Origin: Promethearchaeota archaeon
GTDB taxonomy: Archaea; Asgardarchaeota; Lokiarchaeia; Sigyniarchaeales; SOKP01
Reading direction: 5' to 3'
Assembly: GCA_008080735.1 (NCBI GenBank)
Contig: SHMW01000014.1
Location: 1-64,000 of the forward strand
DNA: 64,000 nucleotides
Shown: positions 17,729 through 27,433 of the stretch, one piece after another
Layout of the letters: every line of letters begins with the position of its first letter
Numbering within the stretch: position 1 is the first letter of the stretch
Translations under genes and position numbers: made by a program
The notes under the pieces: generated by a model
The model's input: the letters and a program-made list of their open reading frames with translations, nothing else
What the model was told of the DNA's origin: nothing
Databases searched by the model: none

Positions 17729-19954
17729 ATGTCAGAAATGAGTGAAGCTGGTGGGAGACAGGGAAGAAAGGTAAGAGTAAAGGATGCGTTTAAACAGGAT
17801 GCTGGCAGAGGCATCGTCAGAGTAGATCCAGAATTAGTGAATTTACAAGGCTGGAAAACTGGTGATGTGTTGGCTATTCGGCACCCAAAAACGCTTGAAA
17901 AGACCGCCGCTTTATTATATCCTGGGAGATCTGAAGATAAAGGTACGAATGTAATTAGAATGGATGCTTCCTTGAGAAGAAACCTCGGGGCGTCTATAGA
18001 TGATATTGTATTTATTCGGAAAGTAGATGCTGCCTTAGCGGAAAAGGTAACTTTTGCAGGATTAGAAGAGGCAGTTATTTTAAGAAATTCTCAACAACTT
18101 GCGAGTAAATTGGAAAATAGAGTAATTACGAAGAACGATATTTTATCCTTTTATGCGTATGGACGCCGAGTGGATCTGATTGTTGTGAATTTTAGTCCAA
18201 AAGCAGCAGCAGTTCGAATTCACTTGGATACTCAGATTGTTTTAAGTGAAAAAAGTCATAAAGAACTCGTACAATTAGAAAAGTCCCGAGTCACTTATGA
18301 GGATATTGGTGGCTTAGAGGAGGAAATCCAGAAAATCCGCGAAATGATTGAGCTCCCTATTCGACATCCCGAATTATTTAAGAGGATTGGAATCGATCCA
18401 CCTAAAGGTGTTCTATTGCATGGACCTCCTGGCACGGGAAAGACATTACTAGCAAGAGCTGTGGCTTATGAGACCGATGCTAATTTTACAACCATAAGCG
18501 GTCCCGAAATTATGAGCAAGTTTTACGGACAGAGTGAGGAAAACTTACGTAAAATATTTGATGAGGCAAAAGAGAATTCTCCCGCAATAATCTTTATAGA
18601 TGAGTTAGATTCCATCGCCCCGAAGCGAGCGGAAGTGACGGGAGAAGTAGAAAGAAGAGTAGTCGCTCAACTCCTATCCTTGATGGATGGTCTCGAGGGA
18701 AGAGGAGAAGTTATCGTGATTGGTGCTACAAACCGTGTGAACGATGTGGACAGCGCATTACGGCGTCCTGGTAGATTTGACAGAGAGATTGAAATCGGAG
18801 TTCCGGATACTGAAGGACGACATGAGATTCTAATGATCCATACTCGTGGAATGCCGCTTGATAAAAAAGTGGAACTGAGAGAGATTGCGGAAAGAACCCA
18901 CGGATTCGTAGGTGCAGATATTGAGGCATTAGCTAAAGAAGCTGCGATGTTGGCCATTCGGGAGATATTACCGAATTTAGATCTGGAAAAAGAAATTCCT
19001 CCTGAAATATTGGCGGAGATTCGCATTAAAAATAAAAATTTCCAAGATGCATTAACGAGTATAGAACCATCCGCTCTGAGAGAAGTTCTCATCACGAGAC
19101 CTCAAGAGACTTGGGATGATGTGGGCGGATTGGAAGATGCGATATTTCAATTAAAAGAAGTCGTTGAATGGCCTCTTAAATATCCTGAACTATACGATCA
19201 TTTAAAATCGAGACCTCCGAGTGGAATTCTATTACATGGACCTCCAGGTACAGGAAAAACATTAATCGCAAAAGCATTAGCCCATGAAAGTGAGGTAAAC
19301 TTTATATCTGTCAAGGGTCCCGAATTCTTATCTAAATGGGTTGGAGAGAGTGAAAAAACCGTACGAGAGACCTTTAGAAAAGCACGATCGGCAGCTCCGT
19401 GTATAATCTTCTTTGACGAAATCGACGCAATCGCGGGAATGAGAGGGAGAAGTGCTGGTTCTACGGTGACTGAACAAGTTGTTTCACAATTATTAACAGA
19501 GATGGATGGCCTTGAAGGATTAGAAGATGTAATCTTATTAGCCGCCACTAACAGACCGGACATGCTCGACCCTGCATTATTACGGGCGGGAAGATTTGGA
19601 AAACATATAGAAATTCCTATGCCCGATGAAAATTCACGCCAAGAAATATTTAAAATACACCTAGAAGGTAAACCAATATCTTCAGATGTATCCATAAAAG
19701 AATTTGCTAAACGAATGGAGGGATATACAGGTGCTGACATTGCTGCGGTATGTGAAGAAGCCACTTTACTTACAATAAGAAGGGCGATATCAGATACTTC
19801 AATTGATACGAAAGATAAAGAATCAGTTAAGAAAGTAAAAGTTGACCGTGAAGCATTCAATCAAGCTTTAGAAAAAGTTCTAAAAAGTGCAGAAATGGCC
19901 CAAAAAGCGCATCAAAGATTATCTAAAGAACCATCAGAGGAATTGTATAGATAA
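17729..19954 (+). CDS. Cdc48/VAT-type AAA+ ATPase
   Basis: This is an archaeal p97/VAT homologue (741 aa, the usual length) that uses ATP to unfold or extract proteins as a hexamer. The N-domain (about 10-190) has the double-psi barrel start [21 protein letters not shown]1 has Walker [14 protein letters not shown] near residue 232, Walker [13 protein letters not shown] and sensor/arginine-finger [12 protein letters not shown]2 has [13 protein letters not shown] near 502, [10 protein letters not shown] and [10 protein letters not shown]. Both ATPase sites look intact. The ATG at 17729 is preceded by a GAGAGGA ribosome binding site. It follows the Hsp20-like gene and is followed 48 bases later by an ArsR-type regulator, a probable stress operon. 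Confidence 0.95.
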   Translation: MSEMSEAGGRQGRKVRVKDAFKQDAGRGIVRVDPELVNLQGWKTGDVLAIRHPKTLEKTAALLYPGRSEDKGTNVIRMDASLRRNLGASIDDIVFIRKVDAALAEKVTFAGLEEAVILRNSQQLASKLENRVITKNDILSFYAYGRRVDLIVVNFSPKAAAVRIHLDTQIVLSEKSHKELVQLEKSRVTYEDIGGLEEEIQKIREMIELPIRHPELFKRIGIDPPKGVLLHGPPGTGKTLLARAVAYETDANFTTISGPEIMSKFYGQSEENLRKIFDEAKENSPAIIFIDELDSIAPKRAEVTGEVERRVVAQLLSLMDGLEGRGEVIVIGATNRVNDVDSALRRPGRFDREIEIGVPDTEGRHEILMIHTRGMPLDKKVELREIAERTHGFVGADIEALAKEAAMLAIREILPNLDLEKEIPPEILAEIRIKNKNFQDALTSIEPSALREVLITRPQETWDDVGGLEDAIFQLKEVVEWPLKYPELYDHLKSRPPSGILLHGPPGTGKTLIAKALAHESEVNFISVKGPEFLSKWVGESEKTVRETFRKARSAAPCIIFFDEIDAIAGMRGRSAGSTVTEQVVSQLLTEMDGLEGLEDVILLAATNRPDMLDPALLRAGRFGKHIEIPMPDENSRQEIFKIHLEGKPISSDVSIKEFAKRMEGYTGADIAAVCEEATLLTIRRAISDTSIDTKDKESVKKVKVDREAFNQALEKVLKSAEMAQKAHQRLSKEPSEELYR

Positions 19955-20002
19955 TTTTTTTTACTATCTTTATTTCAATTATGAAATTGAGGAAAATACA
20001 TA

Positions 20003-20782
20003 ATGACATTAGAAAAATCTCGAGGTAGTCAGATAAGTTTAGATGAAATTTTAGAGATTCTTGGAAATCCTACGAGAAGAGTTATTTTGTCTAAATTAGC
20101 TAAAGTACCGCACTCTACATCAGAATTACACAAAGCCTTAGGGATAAGTCGCCAAGCTGTACATAGCCAGTTAAAAATCTTAGAGCAATATAACATAATA
20201 GAGAATTTGGATCCAGACACGCGTGGAAGTAAATATAAAATCAAAAGTAATTTGTTTGTCACAATTGATATTTCTCCTGATTATTATAGTATTAAATATA
20301 ATATGACGGAAATCGGAGAAGATTCTGAATCTATTCTCCTAAAAGATACCAAAGATTCTAATGTGTATGAAACGATTAAAGAATCAAGCCAAAAAATAAA
20401 ATTCTTAGGAGAAAAAATAAGAAATATAGAGGAGGAACTCCTTGAGATTGAAAAGGAGAGAAGGGAACTTCTACAAAAGAAGGAATGTTTTATTATTGAA
20501 TTAAAGGACTTAATGGAAAAGAAATATAGAGACAAATTAAGAAAAGAAAAAGCTCTACATGATAATCTGGAGATGGAAATTTTTTATACATTATTTTTTA
20601 ACACGGGAAAATTTCACAGAAAAATAAATATTGACAAACTATTGGATGAGTTATTTTTTACTGATCTTGATAGCATATCTCGCGAAAGCAATAGAGGTCA
20701 CATTGAACTTTTACTAAAAGATCTTGCGAAAACTATGGATATTTTCCGAAAAATCGAAGATGAATGGTTCCTTGATATCTAA
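20003..20782 (+). CDS. ArsR-type winged-helix regulator with coiled coil
   Basis: This 259-aa DNA-binding protein has an N-terminal winged helix (about 8-90): the LGNPTRRVILSKLAK start, recognition helix ISRQAVHSQLKILEQY and a wing (LDPDTRGSKYKI) are ArsR/HTH_20-like. Residues about 120-185 form a long charged coiled coil, and the C-terminal 70 residues are unassigned. It sits 48 bases after cdc48 on the same strand. In Pyrococcus the ArsR-like repressor Phr controls hsp20 and an AAA+ ATPase, so by analogy this gene may control the cluster and itself; that is inference. An imperfectly spaced dyad (TCAATT-4-AATTGA, 19975-19990) lies just upstream of its ATG. Confidence 0.8.
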   Translation: MTLEKSRGSQISLDEILEILGNPTRRVILSKLAKVPHSTSELHKALGISRQAVHSQLKILEQYNIIENLDPDTRGSKYKIKSNLFVTIDISPDYYSIKYNMTEIGEDSESILLKDTKDSNVYETIKESSQKIKFLGEKIRNIEEELLEIEKERRELLQKKECFIIELKDLMEKKYRDKLRKEKALHDNLEMEIFYTLFFNTGKFHRKINIDKLLDELFFTDLDSISRESNRGHIELLLKDLAKTMDIFRKIEDEWFLDI

Positions 20783-20896
20783 TCTAATAAAAGGTTTTAT
20801 TTGAAAATTATCACTTCAAAGGTTCTAAAGGTTTTTAGTTTTTGTTTTGTTTTGTTTTTAATTATTATTAAATAATATTCCAATTTAGGTGAAGAA

Positions 20897-21397
20897 ATGA
20901 ATTTAGGAGACTTAAAAAAGGAATTACCGGATATTTTTGAGAAAGTGAAAAAAGATGTGAAGAAAATCTTTGGACGCCAAAGAGCAGGTTTAAGTCTCGG
21001 ACTTGCCGATTTAGGGATGTTTAGAGGGGGATTCATTGGTGGGATGCATTTCTATCCCGGTACGTCCATCGTGATGAATACAACGCCATTAAAACTGATC
21101 TTAGAACAACAAACCACTGATATCGTTTGGGCGTATACCTATCATATTCTCTTACATGAATACATTCATTCATTAGGAATTATTGATGAAAAAATGTGTC
21201 GAGCGGCTACACTTAAGGTAAGTGAACAAATTTTTGAGAATGACGAGCATCCTGCTCTAATTTTCGCTAAAAATGGAATAGGCGCATATTTTCCAGATTT
21301 GAATGTTGTTTACGTGCCTCCCCAGAGAAAACCCGATGGGATCTCCATAGAATATGTGAAAGGATTTGATAAAAATAGTTATTCCTATTATTCCTAA
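20897..21397 (+). CDS. small putative zinc metallopeptidase (HExxH)
   Basis: This 166-aa protein contains HEYIHSLG, an HExxH zinc-site signature at His87, Glu88 and His91, placed in a helix after hydrophobic residues (YTYHILLHEYIH) as in zincins. A basic helical N-terminus of about 35 residues comes first, then a glycine-rich stretch. A third zinc ligand is not obvious; candidates are the acidic residues in the following helix. No signal peptide is seen, so it would act in the cytoplasm. It lies 114 bases after the ArsR-like regulator on the same strand, so it may belong to the stress cluster. An AGGTGA site sits close before the ATG at 20897. I do not recognise a named family. Confidence 0.68.
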   Translation: MNLGDLKKELPDIFEKVKKDVKKIFGRQRAGLSLGLADLGMFRGGFIGGMHFYPGTSIVMNTTPLKLILEQQTTDIVWAYTYHILLHEYIHSLGIIDEKMCRAATLKVSEQIFENDEHPALIFAKNGIGAYFPDLNVVYVPPQRKPDGISIEYVKGFDKNSYSYYS

Positions 21398-21430
21398 TGA
21401 AATAGGATTAAATCGGAAGTGTCTATTTGA

Positions 21431-22933
21431 TTAAATTTTCACTACTATTCCTTTTTTTTCTAATGAGAATAATAATTTTGATTTAGTTCTTATTTTATTA
21501 AAACTAATATCAATTTCTTTCAGACTTTTAAGGTTTTTAATTGACTTAGAAATGGTCTTGATCTTATTTCCAGATAAATTAATGGTTTCTATTGAGCTTA
21601 TGTCAAATATTTCTCTGGGAATGATTTCTAAATTATTCCAACTGATATCTAAATGTTTTAAAAATCTTAGCTGAGAAAAACTGTCGGGAAGATCTTGCAA
21701 TTGATTATTATGGATGGATAAATCTCTTACTTGAGTTAATTCTCCAATCGAATTAGGTAAGGTTTTAATATTGTTATCATATAACTCAATCTGTTTCAAA
21801 CTTTCCAGCTCGTTAAGCAAATGAAGAGTATCTACATCCACTTTATTTCCTCCTAATCCTAACCTTTCAAGCGATTTCATTTTCAATAAATTCTGTTCAA
21901 TAGAGTTAATTGCATTCAATCCGATTTCCAAATAACTTAATCTATTCAACCCAGCTAATTCATTTGGTATCTCATCAAAATTATTACCGTACAGTTTTAA
22001 ATTTTCTAAATTTTTTAGATTTTTAAAACTCATAGGAAGAGAGATTAGCTTATTATGACTTAAGTCTAAGGATCTAAGGGTTCTTAAATCTCCGAAGGAG
22101 TCTGGCAGAGAAGTTAGACTATTATGTCTTAAATTAAGGTGCTGCAAGGATTCCATTTGGGAGAATGAATCTGGAATAATTTGTATTTGATTGTTGCTCA
22201 AATCCATCTGCTCAAGAGATACAAGATTCGCTATATTAGTCGGGATTTTCCTTACTTTGTTCACCTTTAAATCGAGCTTTTGTAATTTACTTAAAAAGCC
22301 TATATAGTGGGGTATTTTCGTAATAGTATTCCAATTAAAAATATTATGTCCGATACAAGAGAAATCCAAGTCTCTGATGTGGCCGTTTTTAATTTTATAG
22401 CGGAGTCGGTCAAATTTGTCCACAAGAAATTTGATGATATAATAATTTATTAACATTAATGCTAATTCTTGATTAGAATAATTTACTAGTTTGTTCTCTT
22501 CGATTAATGAAGTGATGTCTTTTTGAAACTTAATCATTTTTACATTAATCAGTTCATTTATTAGATATTCTCTTACTATATGATTATCTATTTTTCCCAA
22601 AATCTTAATGATTGTTAAAATGCATTCCATCGAAGATTCATGCTTGTATGCCCAACACATCGGCTCAAATGCTTTTCCTAAATAATATTTACCTATTGTT
22701 TTTATCGCTAAAGCCCGGATTATCTCATTGGAATCGGAAATCATCAGATTTTCAAAAAAATCAAATAAAAAATTCCCCGCAATCCCAATAGATTCTAAAA
22801 AATAGACACTATCAATTCTTCTTTCAATATCTGAAGAGTTTTGAATAATGCTGATCAATCGAAGTACTGCAGAATACTTGTCTAATCTTTTTTCTTCATA
22901 ATGCTGCCAGATTATATTGGGATCCAATACCAT
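21431..22933 (-). CDS. leucine-rich repeat protein with helical-repeat N-terminus
   Basis: This is a 500-aa cytoplasmic protein with no signal peptide. Residues about 20-180 are helical and look like degenerate HEAT-type repeats (FLESIGIAGNFLFDF, IRALAIKTIGKYYLG). From about 200 to the end there are some twelve leucine-rich repeats of about 23 residues in the LDLSHNKLISLPMSF style, close to the bacterial/plant SDS22-like and Ras-group LRR type. Such proteins are protein-interaction scaffolds and are common in Asgard genomes. It converges with the HExxH gene (gap 33 bases) and is downstream of the alpha/beta hydrolase. The partner is unknown. Confidence 0.82.
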   Translation of the reverse strand: MVLDPNIIWQHYEEKRLDKYSAVLRLISIIQNSSDIERRIDSVYFLESIGIAGNFLFDFFENLMISDSNEIIRALAIKTIGKYYLGKAFEPMCWAYKHESSMECILTIIKILGKIDNHIVREYLINELINVKMIKFQKDITSLIEENKLVNYSNQELALMLINYYIIKFLVDKFDRLRYKIKNGHIRDLDFSCIGHNIFNWNTITKIPHYIGFLSKLQKLDLKVNKVRKIPTNIANLVSLEQMDLSNNQIQIIPDSFSQMESLQHLNLRHNSLTSLPDSFGDLRTLRSLDLSHNKLISLPMSFKNLKNLENLKLYGNNFDEIPNELAGLNRLSYLEIGLNAINSIEQNLLKMKSLERLGLGGNKVDVDTLHLLNELESLKQIELYDNNIKTLPNSIGELTQVRDLSIHNNQLQDLPDSFSQLRFLKHLDISWNNLEIIPREIFDISSIETINLSGNKIKTISKSIKNLKSLKEIDISFNKIRTKSKLLFSLEKKGIVVKI

Positions 22934-22981
22934 TTTTCAAAAAACATATATTTCTAGAATTTAAATTTTTATTGTTTAGAT

Positions 22982-24058
22982 TTAATCAGATAGATTTGCC
23001 AATCTCATAATCTCTCCGGCAATCTCCCTATACTTATGTTCCTCAATAAAATGTCCAATATTTTTAAAATATTGCACATTTCCCTTCAATTGAGGAATAT
23101 TTTCAGTCCATTGACTGATAACTCCCGTCTTTCCTAAGGGATCCCATCCACCAATTATCGCGCTCACTCCAATATTATGTCCATCTGGCCCCCAAGAAGA
23201 ACGAATTTTATCTTGGATCATTTTATAAAATGGTTCTGTGTCTCTTTTTCCTAATTTAGGATCTTTATAGAGATTTCCATACCCCCACATCTTTGTCTGC
23301 ATTACCAATCGTTTTGAGCTCCTTACATTCATCTTAGAATAGAATTGTTCTTTGAACACTCTCTGGGCAATTGTATGGGTTTTTTGATATAACTCCAATT
23401 CCATTAATGCGATATTTTTAACCATATTGGTTAAAAGCGGCAATGGTTTATTTGGATTTGTAAAGATAGCATAAGCCGCAAAATCCCCCCAAAACTTATC
23501 CGGAATGATGTATGGTGTATAACACCAACCCAACCACGAAATTGGATAATTCTGAAAAGTCAGTCCTGTTTTTGGGATTGGAAAGACCGTAGTATTAAGC
23601 AAAATTAAGTTGGAAACTCTTTCTGGTTCCCTTAAAAACGTACCAATTCCAATTGGACCACCCCAATCGTGGACAATTAGAGTTACCTTTTGAAGATTAA
23701 GGTGCTTGATGAGTTGAAATAAGTTTTCCGCGTGATCCATGCACACCATCTCATATGAGGCTTGGTCAGACAGCCCAAATCCAATATGATCCATTGAAAT
23801 TATCTGACATGCTTTTTTAGTATTATTTATTATATTTTTAATAATATTTCGATAGGTATAGGAACATTCAGGATTTCCGTGCACGAAAACAATACATTCG
23901 TCTGGATTGCTCCCTAAAATATGTGATTTACGATAAAACATCTTCTTTCCTTTATCAAGGCCTTTTTTAAGGGTAAACCAAAAATAATCGCCTTCTGGAC
24001 AATAATCATCTGGAATATGTTGAATCGGACTATTGCTTTTTATGTCTTGGATTTTCAT
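22982..24058 (-). CDS. alpha/beta hydrolase, haloalkane dehalogenase/epoxide hydrolase-like
   Basis: This 358-aa hydrolase has the oxyanion-hole motif VHGNPECSYTYR near residue 59 and the nucleophile elbow LIVHDWGGPIG with Asp131. An Asp nucleophile followed by Trp is the haloalkane dehalogenase/epoxide hydrolase signature; esterases have Ser. The C-terminal NIGHFIEEH supplies the catalytic histidine, and DPLGKTG probably lies near the acid region. The substrate cannot be told: dehalogenation, epoxide opening or, less likely, another ester-type reaction. It follows the radical SAM gene on the same strand (gap 48 bases) and probably shares its transcript. Confidence 0.82.
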   Translation of the reverse strand: MKIQDIKSNSPIQHIPDDYCPEGDYFWFTLKKGLDKGKKMFYRKSHILGSNPDECIVFVHGNPECSYTYRNIIKNIINNTKKACQIISMDHIGFGLSDQASYEMVCMDHAENLFQLIKHLNLQKVTLIVHDWGGPIGIGTFLREPERVSNLILLNTTVFPIPKTGLTFQNYPISWLGWCYTPYIIPDKFWGDFAAYAIFTNPNKPLPLLTNMVKNIALMELELYQKTHTIAQRVFKEQFYSKMNVRSSKRLVMQTKMWGYGNLYKDPKLGKRDTEPFYKMIQDKIRSSWGPDGHNIGVSAIIGGWDPLGKTGVISQWTENIPQLKGNVQYFKNIGHFIEEHKYREIAGEIMRLANLSD

Positions 24059-24106
24059 ACTTAGAAATATTAAAAAGGATTAATTAATAGAGTGGATACT
24101 AGGATA

Positions 24107-25954
24107 TTAAAATGCTATAAAATTCCTCCTTTTCACACTTTCGATGAGATAGTTATCTATGTCAGAATCGCTCGTTTTTCTCTTTATCCCTTTAAGTAAT
24201 TTGCAGTAATTACCCAATAAACGGAATTTAAAATTATTCCAACTCATTGAGAGTTTCGTCTTTACTGGAGTATGACCAGGAAATTCAGTTTTATAGGGAA
24301 CAGCGCCATCTTGTAATTTTCCGTTTTTCTCATATTTATATCGCTTAAACGGTTCTTCTTTTGGATGTCTGTTGAATGGATCAATGTCATTTTTAATTTT
24401 AAACTTCTTCGCTAATTTGTCAACCACCTTTCCTAAAAATTCCATGACAGCGGTCGGCTCTCCAATAAAATTTCTATATTTCTCGTCTATTTTTCTTACT
24501 CTTCGTCTCACGACTCCGTTTGGAGCAAATCTATCCATTGCAGGAATTAAATTCCATAATACTGCCGCTTGTCGTTTGAAAAATTTCGACTTATGTTCTT
24601 GCATTATTGGATTATCGGAATTTAAACAATATTCATATCCATTTAAACTAACATCAAGTTTTCTAAGTACAGATGGACCCCATGTTTTATATAATAGATC
24701 ATAACCATATTCTGTTAGATTTAAAGTCTCATGGGTTTCTAATGAGATATTTTCTTGAGAACCACTCCAAAAATGGACATCTTCCCACGGGACGTTCTTC
24801 ACTCTACCATCTTCTTTCAATTTATCATAAAGAACAGTCCCCGGAAATGGGCTTAATCGAGTTATCTGCTGAAAAGTCGGATAACATGCCACAAAGTAGT
24901 TCAAATCCTCATACATATTTGAATGATCGTGCCAATCCCAACCACAGATCCAAGCACCAAGAGTTCTAATGCCCATTGAATGCAATTTGTGGAATAATTC
25001 ACGAGCGTCAATTTCAGCTCTTTTATCATATCCATGCTCTCCCGCAAACTTGGATTCAACTCCGATAAAAATGGCACCAATCCCTATCTCCGCCACCGCA
25101 TCCCAACCATATTTATCGGCAAATTTCCAGATATTATCAACTGAGCCAAAGGCTAACCAATCCATTGATTCTACGACTTCTGGATTTTTCCCCCAATAAT
25201 CGCGTGTTTTAATTAAATATTCGGGATGTCTGAAATGATCCTCCTCAATAGTAAATATCTGCCGAACATTAGGAAAATGCTTATGATATAATTCAATATG
25301 CTTCACAAATTCTTCAGGAGACAGCAATTGAAGCCGCTTAAACCCAAACATCTCTGTAGATGAACAAAAATCGCATCCTCCGGGGCATCCTAATCCTGAT
25401 ACTAAAAAGCCTACATTACCAATCGGATATTTATCAATAAACCACGGAACCCCGCCGCATTTAGGCATCAATTTCTGGTCGATTGGTCGTCCTGTTTCTT
25501 CTCCGAGAAATTCCCTCAAAAATCGGACACCCTCACCTTTAACTACATGATCGACATATTCTTTCTGAGTTTGTTCATCATATTTTCCTTTAAACGCTTG
25601 AGCTCCGTAAGATCCTAACAAAATTGTCGTTTCCGGGGAATTTTCTCGAATATATTTACACATTTTCATTACCATCTTAAGATGGACGGGAAACGCACTA
25701 ATACCTATGGTTGCGTAGTGTTTATTTACTTCTCTCGTAAAATCTTTCCATCGAGGGTATTCCAAGAGAGTAGCAGGAATATCAATATTTTGAGCAAGGA
25801 TATGGTTGGCATAACAATGGGTGTGAGAGATTAATGTAAAAATCTCATCTCCCTTTGTAAATCTCTGACCCGTAGCATCCGTCAATGAATCATTTGCAGG
25901 AAGAGTTGGGTAAGGATAAGCGGGAGTTGTTAATAGGATTCGATCTTCAATCAT
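24107..25954 (-). CDS. B12-binding-like radical SAM protein
   Basis: This is a radical S-adenosylmethionine enzyme. The cluster-binding CPGGCDFC (CxxxCxxC) lies at residues 198-205 counting from the upstream TTG. The N-terminal 170 residues resemble the B12-binding domain of class B enzymes, but the DxHxxG motif of base-off cobalamin binding is not visible, so cobalamin use is uncertain. The barrel contains GIGAIFIGVESK and TLGAWICGWDWHD. The C-terminal 200 residues are basic and unassigned. The start is uncertain: a TTG at 25978 gives 623 aa, while the ATG at 25954, with a GTGAT sequence just before it, begins with the strand MIEDRILLTTPAYPYP and seems better. The substrate is unknown. Confidence 0.82.
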   Translation of the reverse strand: MIEDRILLTTPAYPYPTLPANDSLTDATGQRFTKGDEIFTLISHTHCYANHILAQNIDIPATLLEYPRWKDFTREVNKHYATIGISAFPVHLKMVMKMCKYIRENSPETTILLGSYGAQAFKGKYDEQTQKEYVDHVVKGEGVRFLREFLGEETGRPIDQKLMPKCGGVPWFIDKYPIGNVGFLVSGLGCPGGCDFCSSTEMFGFKRLQLLSPEEFVKHIELYHKHFPNVRQIFTIEEDHFRHPEYLIKTRDYWGKNPEVVESMDWLAFGSVDNIWKFADKYGWDAVAEIGIGAIFIGVESKFAGEHGYDKRAEIDARELFHKLHSMGIRTLGAWICGWDWHDHSNMYEDLNYFVACYPTFQQITRLSPFPGTVLYDKLKEDGRVKNVPWEDVHFWSGSQENISLETHETLNLTEYGYDLLYKTWGPSVLRKLDVSLNGYEYCLNSDNPIMQEHKSKFFKRQAAVLWNLIPAMDRFAPNGVVRRRVRKIDEKYRNFIGEPTAVMEFLGKVVDKLAKKFKIKNDIDPFNRHPKEEPFKRYKYEKNGKLQDGAVPYKTEFPGHTPVKTKLSMSWNNFKFRLLGNYCKLLKGIKRKTSDSDIDNYLIESVKRRNFIAF

Positions 25955-26177
25955 ATTATCACTTTTTTTATTATTCAATACAAGAAATGAGTATTATTGA
26001 TCATCAAATCTCGCATCATTGTTGTAATTTATAAATTTATTACATAATTATATCGAAGAGTTACTATTTAAGTATTGTGCACATATAACCAACACAATTA
26101 AACATATCTTTTTTAATTCAGATGAGCTATTATATAACATAATTGGAACTTCTCAAACTATTTTGGTTCTCGATGAG

Positions 26178-26858
26178 ATGAAAAATCAACAAGAAGAGAA
26201 TAAGAGAAAAATTTTGGAAACATTGGAGGATTATCCGTTTGGATTAACAATCAAAGAACTCTCGGAAAAAACTAGATTTCACAGAAACACGATTTCGAAG
26301 TATATGAGTATTTGTGAAGCTGAAGATCTAGTGGATAAAAAAGAAATTGCCGCCGCGAGTGTATATTTTACAAAAAAGCGAAAATATCTTAGAAAAGAGC
26401 TAGTAGTTTCCTTTATTAAGGCACTTCTTTTTGGATTGAAACAAAAAAAGCCAAATCAAGAAGAAAAATATAAGGAGATTGGTCATATAATCAGTAAAGA
26501 ATTCCAATTTCCCATAGGAAACACCCATGCTGAAGTATTTAAGAAAGCAAAAAAAAGTAAGGATATTATTCCAAAACTTAAATTATTCCAGCATTTTTAT
26601 AATTCCTTTGATTTTTTTCAAGACACCTTAGAAATAACCATTGTTGAGTTAAATAATCATAAAATTACCTTCAGGTTAGAAAATTCTGAATTTTTAGAAC
26701 CATCGGAAAAATATCTCTATTTTTTCTATATAGCATGTGGGATTACTGAAGGAATTTATTTACAAAATTTAAATATGAAAGTCGAATGTTCTATTCAACA
26801 TATTTCTAATTCAGATGAAAGTATTAGATATATAGACGTTCGTATAGAAGCGAAATAG
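26178..26858 (+). CDS. winged-helix transcriptional regulator
   Basis: The N-terminal helix-turn-helix (about residues 5-65) reads KILETLEDYPFGLTIKEL, then the recognition helix FHRNTISKYMSICEAEDLV and a short wing. The C-terminal 140 residues are alpha/beta and unassigned; they may bind a ligand or form a dimer. This layout occurs in many archaeal regulators of unknown target. An upstream TTG at 26163 would add five residues, but the ATG at 26178 seems the more natural start. It is divergent from the radical SAM-hydrolase-LRR genes and could control them (inference). Confidence 0.7.
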   Translation: MKNQQEENKRKILETLEDYPFGLTIKELSEKTRFHRNTISKYMSICEAEDLVDKKEIAAASVYFTKKRKYLRKELVVSFIKALLFGLKQKKPNQEEKYKEIGHIISKEFQFPIGNTHAEVFKKAKKSKDIIPKLKLFQHFYNSFDFFQDTLEITIVELNNHKITFRLENSEFLEPSEKYLYFFYIACGITEGIYLQNLNMKVECSIQHISNSDESIRYIDVRIEAK

Positions 26859-26867
26859 AACTTAGGA

Positions 26868-27291
26868 TTAGTGGATAAAGAATGAATGTTTTTCCTTGAA
26901 AAATTTTTCCACCAATAATTCTGCGTCCTTGAATACGCTAATATTCGCCCCTAAATCGATAATATGTTTTCTAAACTGATCCTCGAATTTTTTTGAGAAG
27001 GCATCTAATTTTTTCAATAGCACGGGTAAATCCATAGAGGATATTAAGGATACCACATGATTTTTTCCATTACTAAAATACAGATATTTCCCCTCTTTAG
27101 CAATTTTCCGTAATTGTTTTTTGCTCTTATTTAATACATTTTGAAATATACTGTGTATATGATGCTTTTTAATGCGCTCAATTTTGTGTTTAAATTTTTT
27201 TGCATAATCTTTAGGCGCTGAGGCGTTTATATTCCGTTTGGCTAATCAATCCTTTGATTGCAGAAATGGACTGGTTTTTTCGTGCTATCAT
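26868..27291 (-). pseudogene. frameshifted gene, hypothetical protein
   Basis: Two frames join into one basic protein of about 150 aa. From an ATG at 27291 the frame reads MIARKNQSISAIKGLISQTE and stops at 27211. The other frame is open from about 27240 to the stop at 26868 without an ATG, reading PKDYAKKFKHKIERIKKHH and so on to its C-terminal KHSFFIH. A single-base shift near 27211-27220 joins them. A shorter GTG-started version (62 aa, 26868-27056) is possible but would cut off a clearly coding upstream part. The family is not recognised; the many lysines suggest nucleic-acid binding or a regulatory role. It could be a recent pseudogene, a recoded gene or a sequencing indel. Confidence 0.5.
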
Positions 27292-27433
27292 TTGCTATTA
27301 ACTGAGATTTTCAGCTAAATTAAGTATAAATTATAAAAGTGAGTTTAAATAGATTTCTAAAAATAGTAAGCCTTATTTAATTCAAGGGAATATGTAGTAA
27401 TAATCTAAATTACATTTTTAGGAGCAATAGTTT

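Noticed and set aside
18667..19860. Long open frames on the minus strand inside the Cdc48 gene (142 and 220 codons)
   Set aside because: They mirror the strongly biased coding sequence of cdc48 and have no recognisable domains. The plus-strand ATPase is unmistakable.
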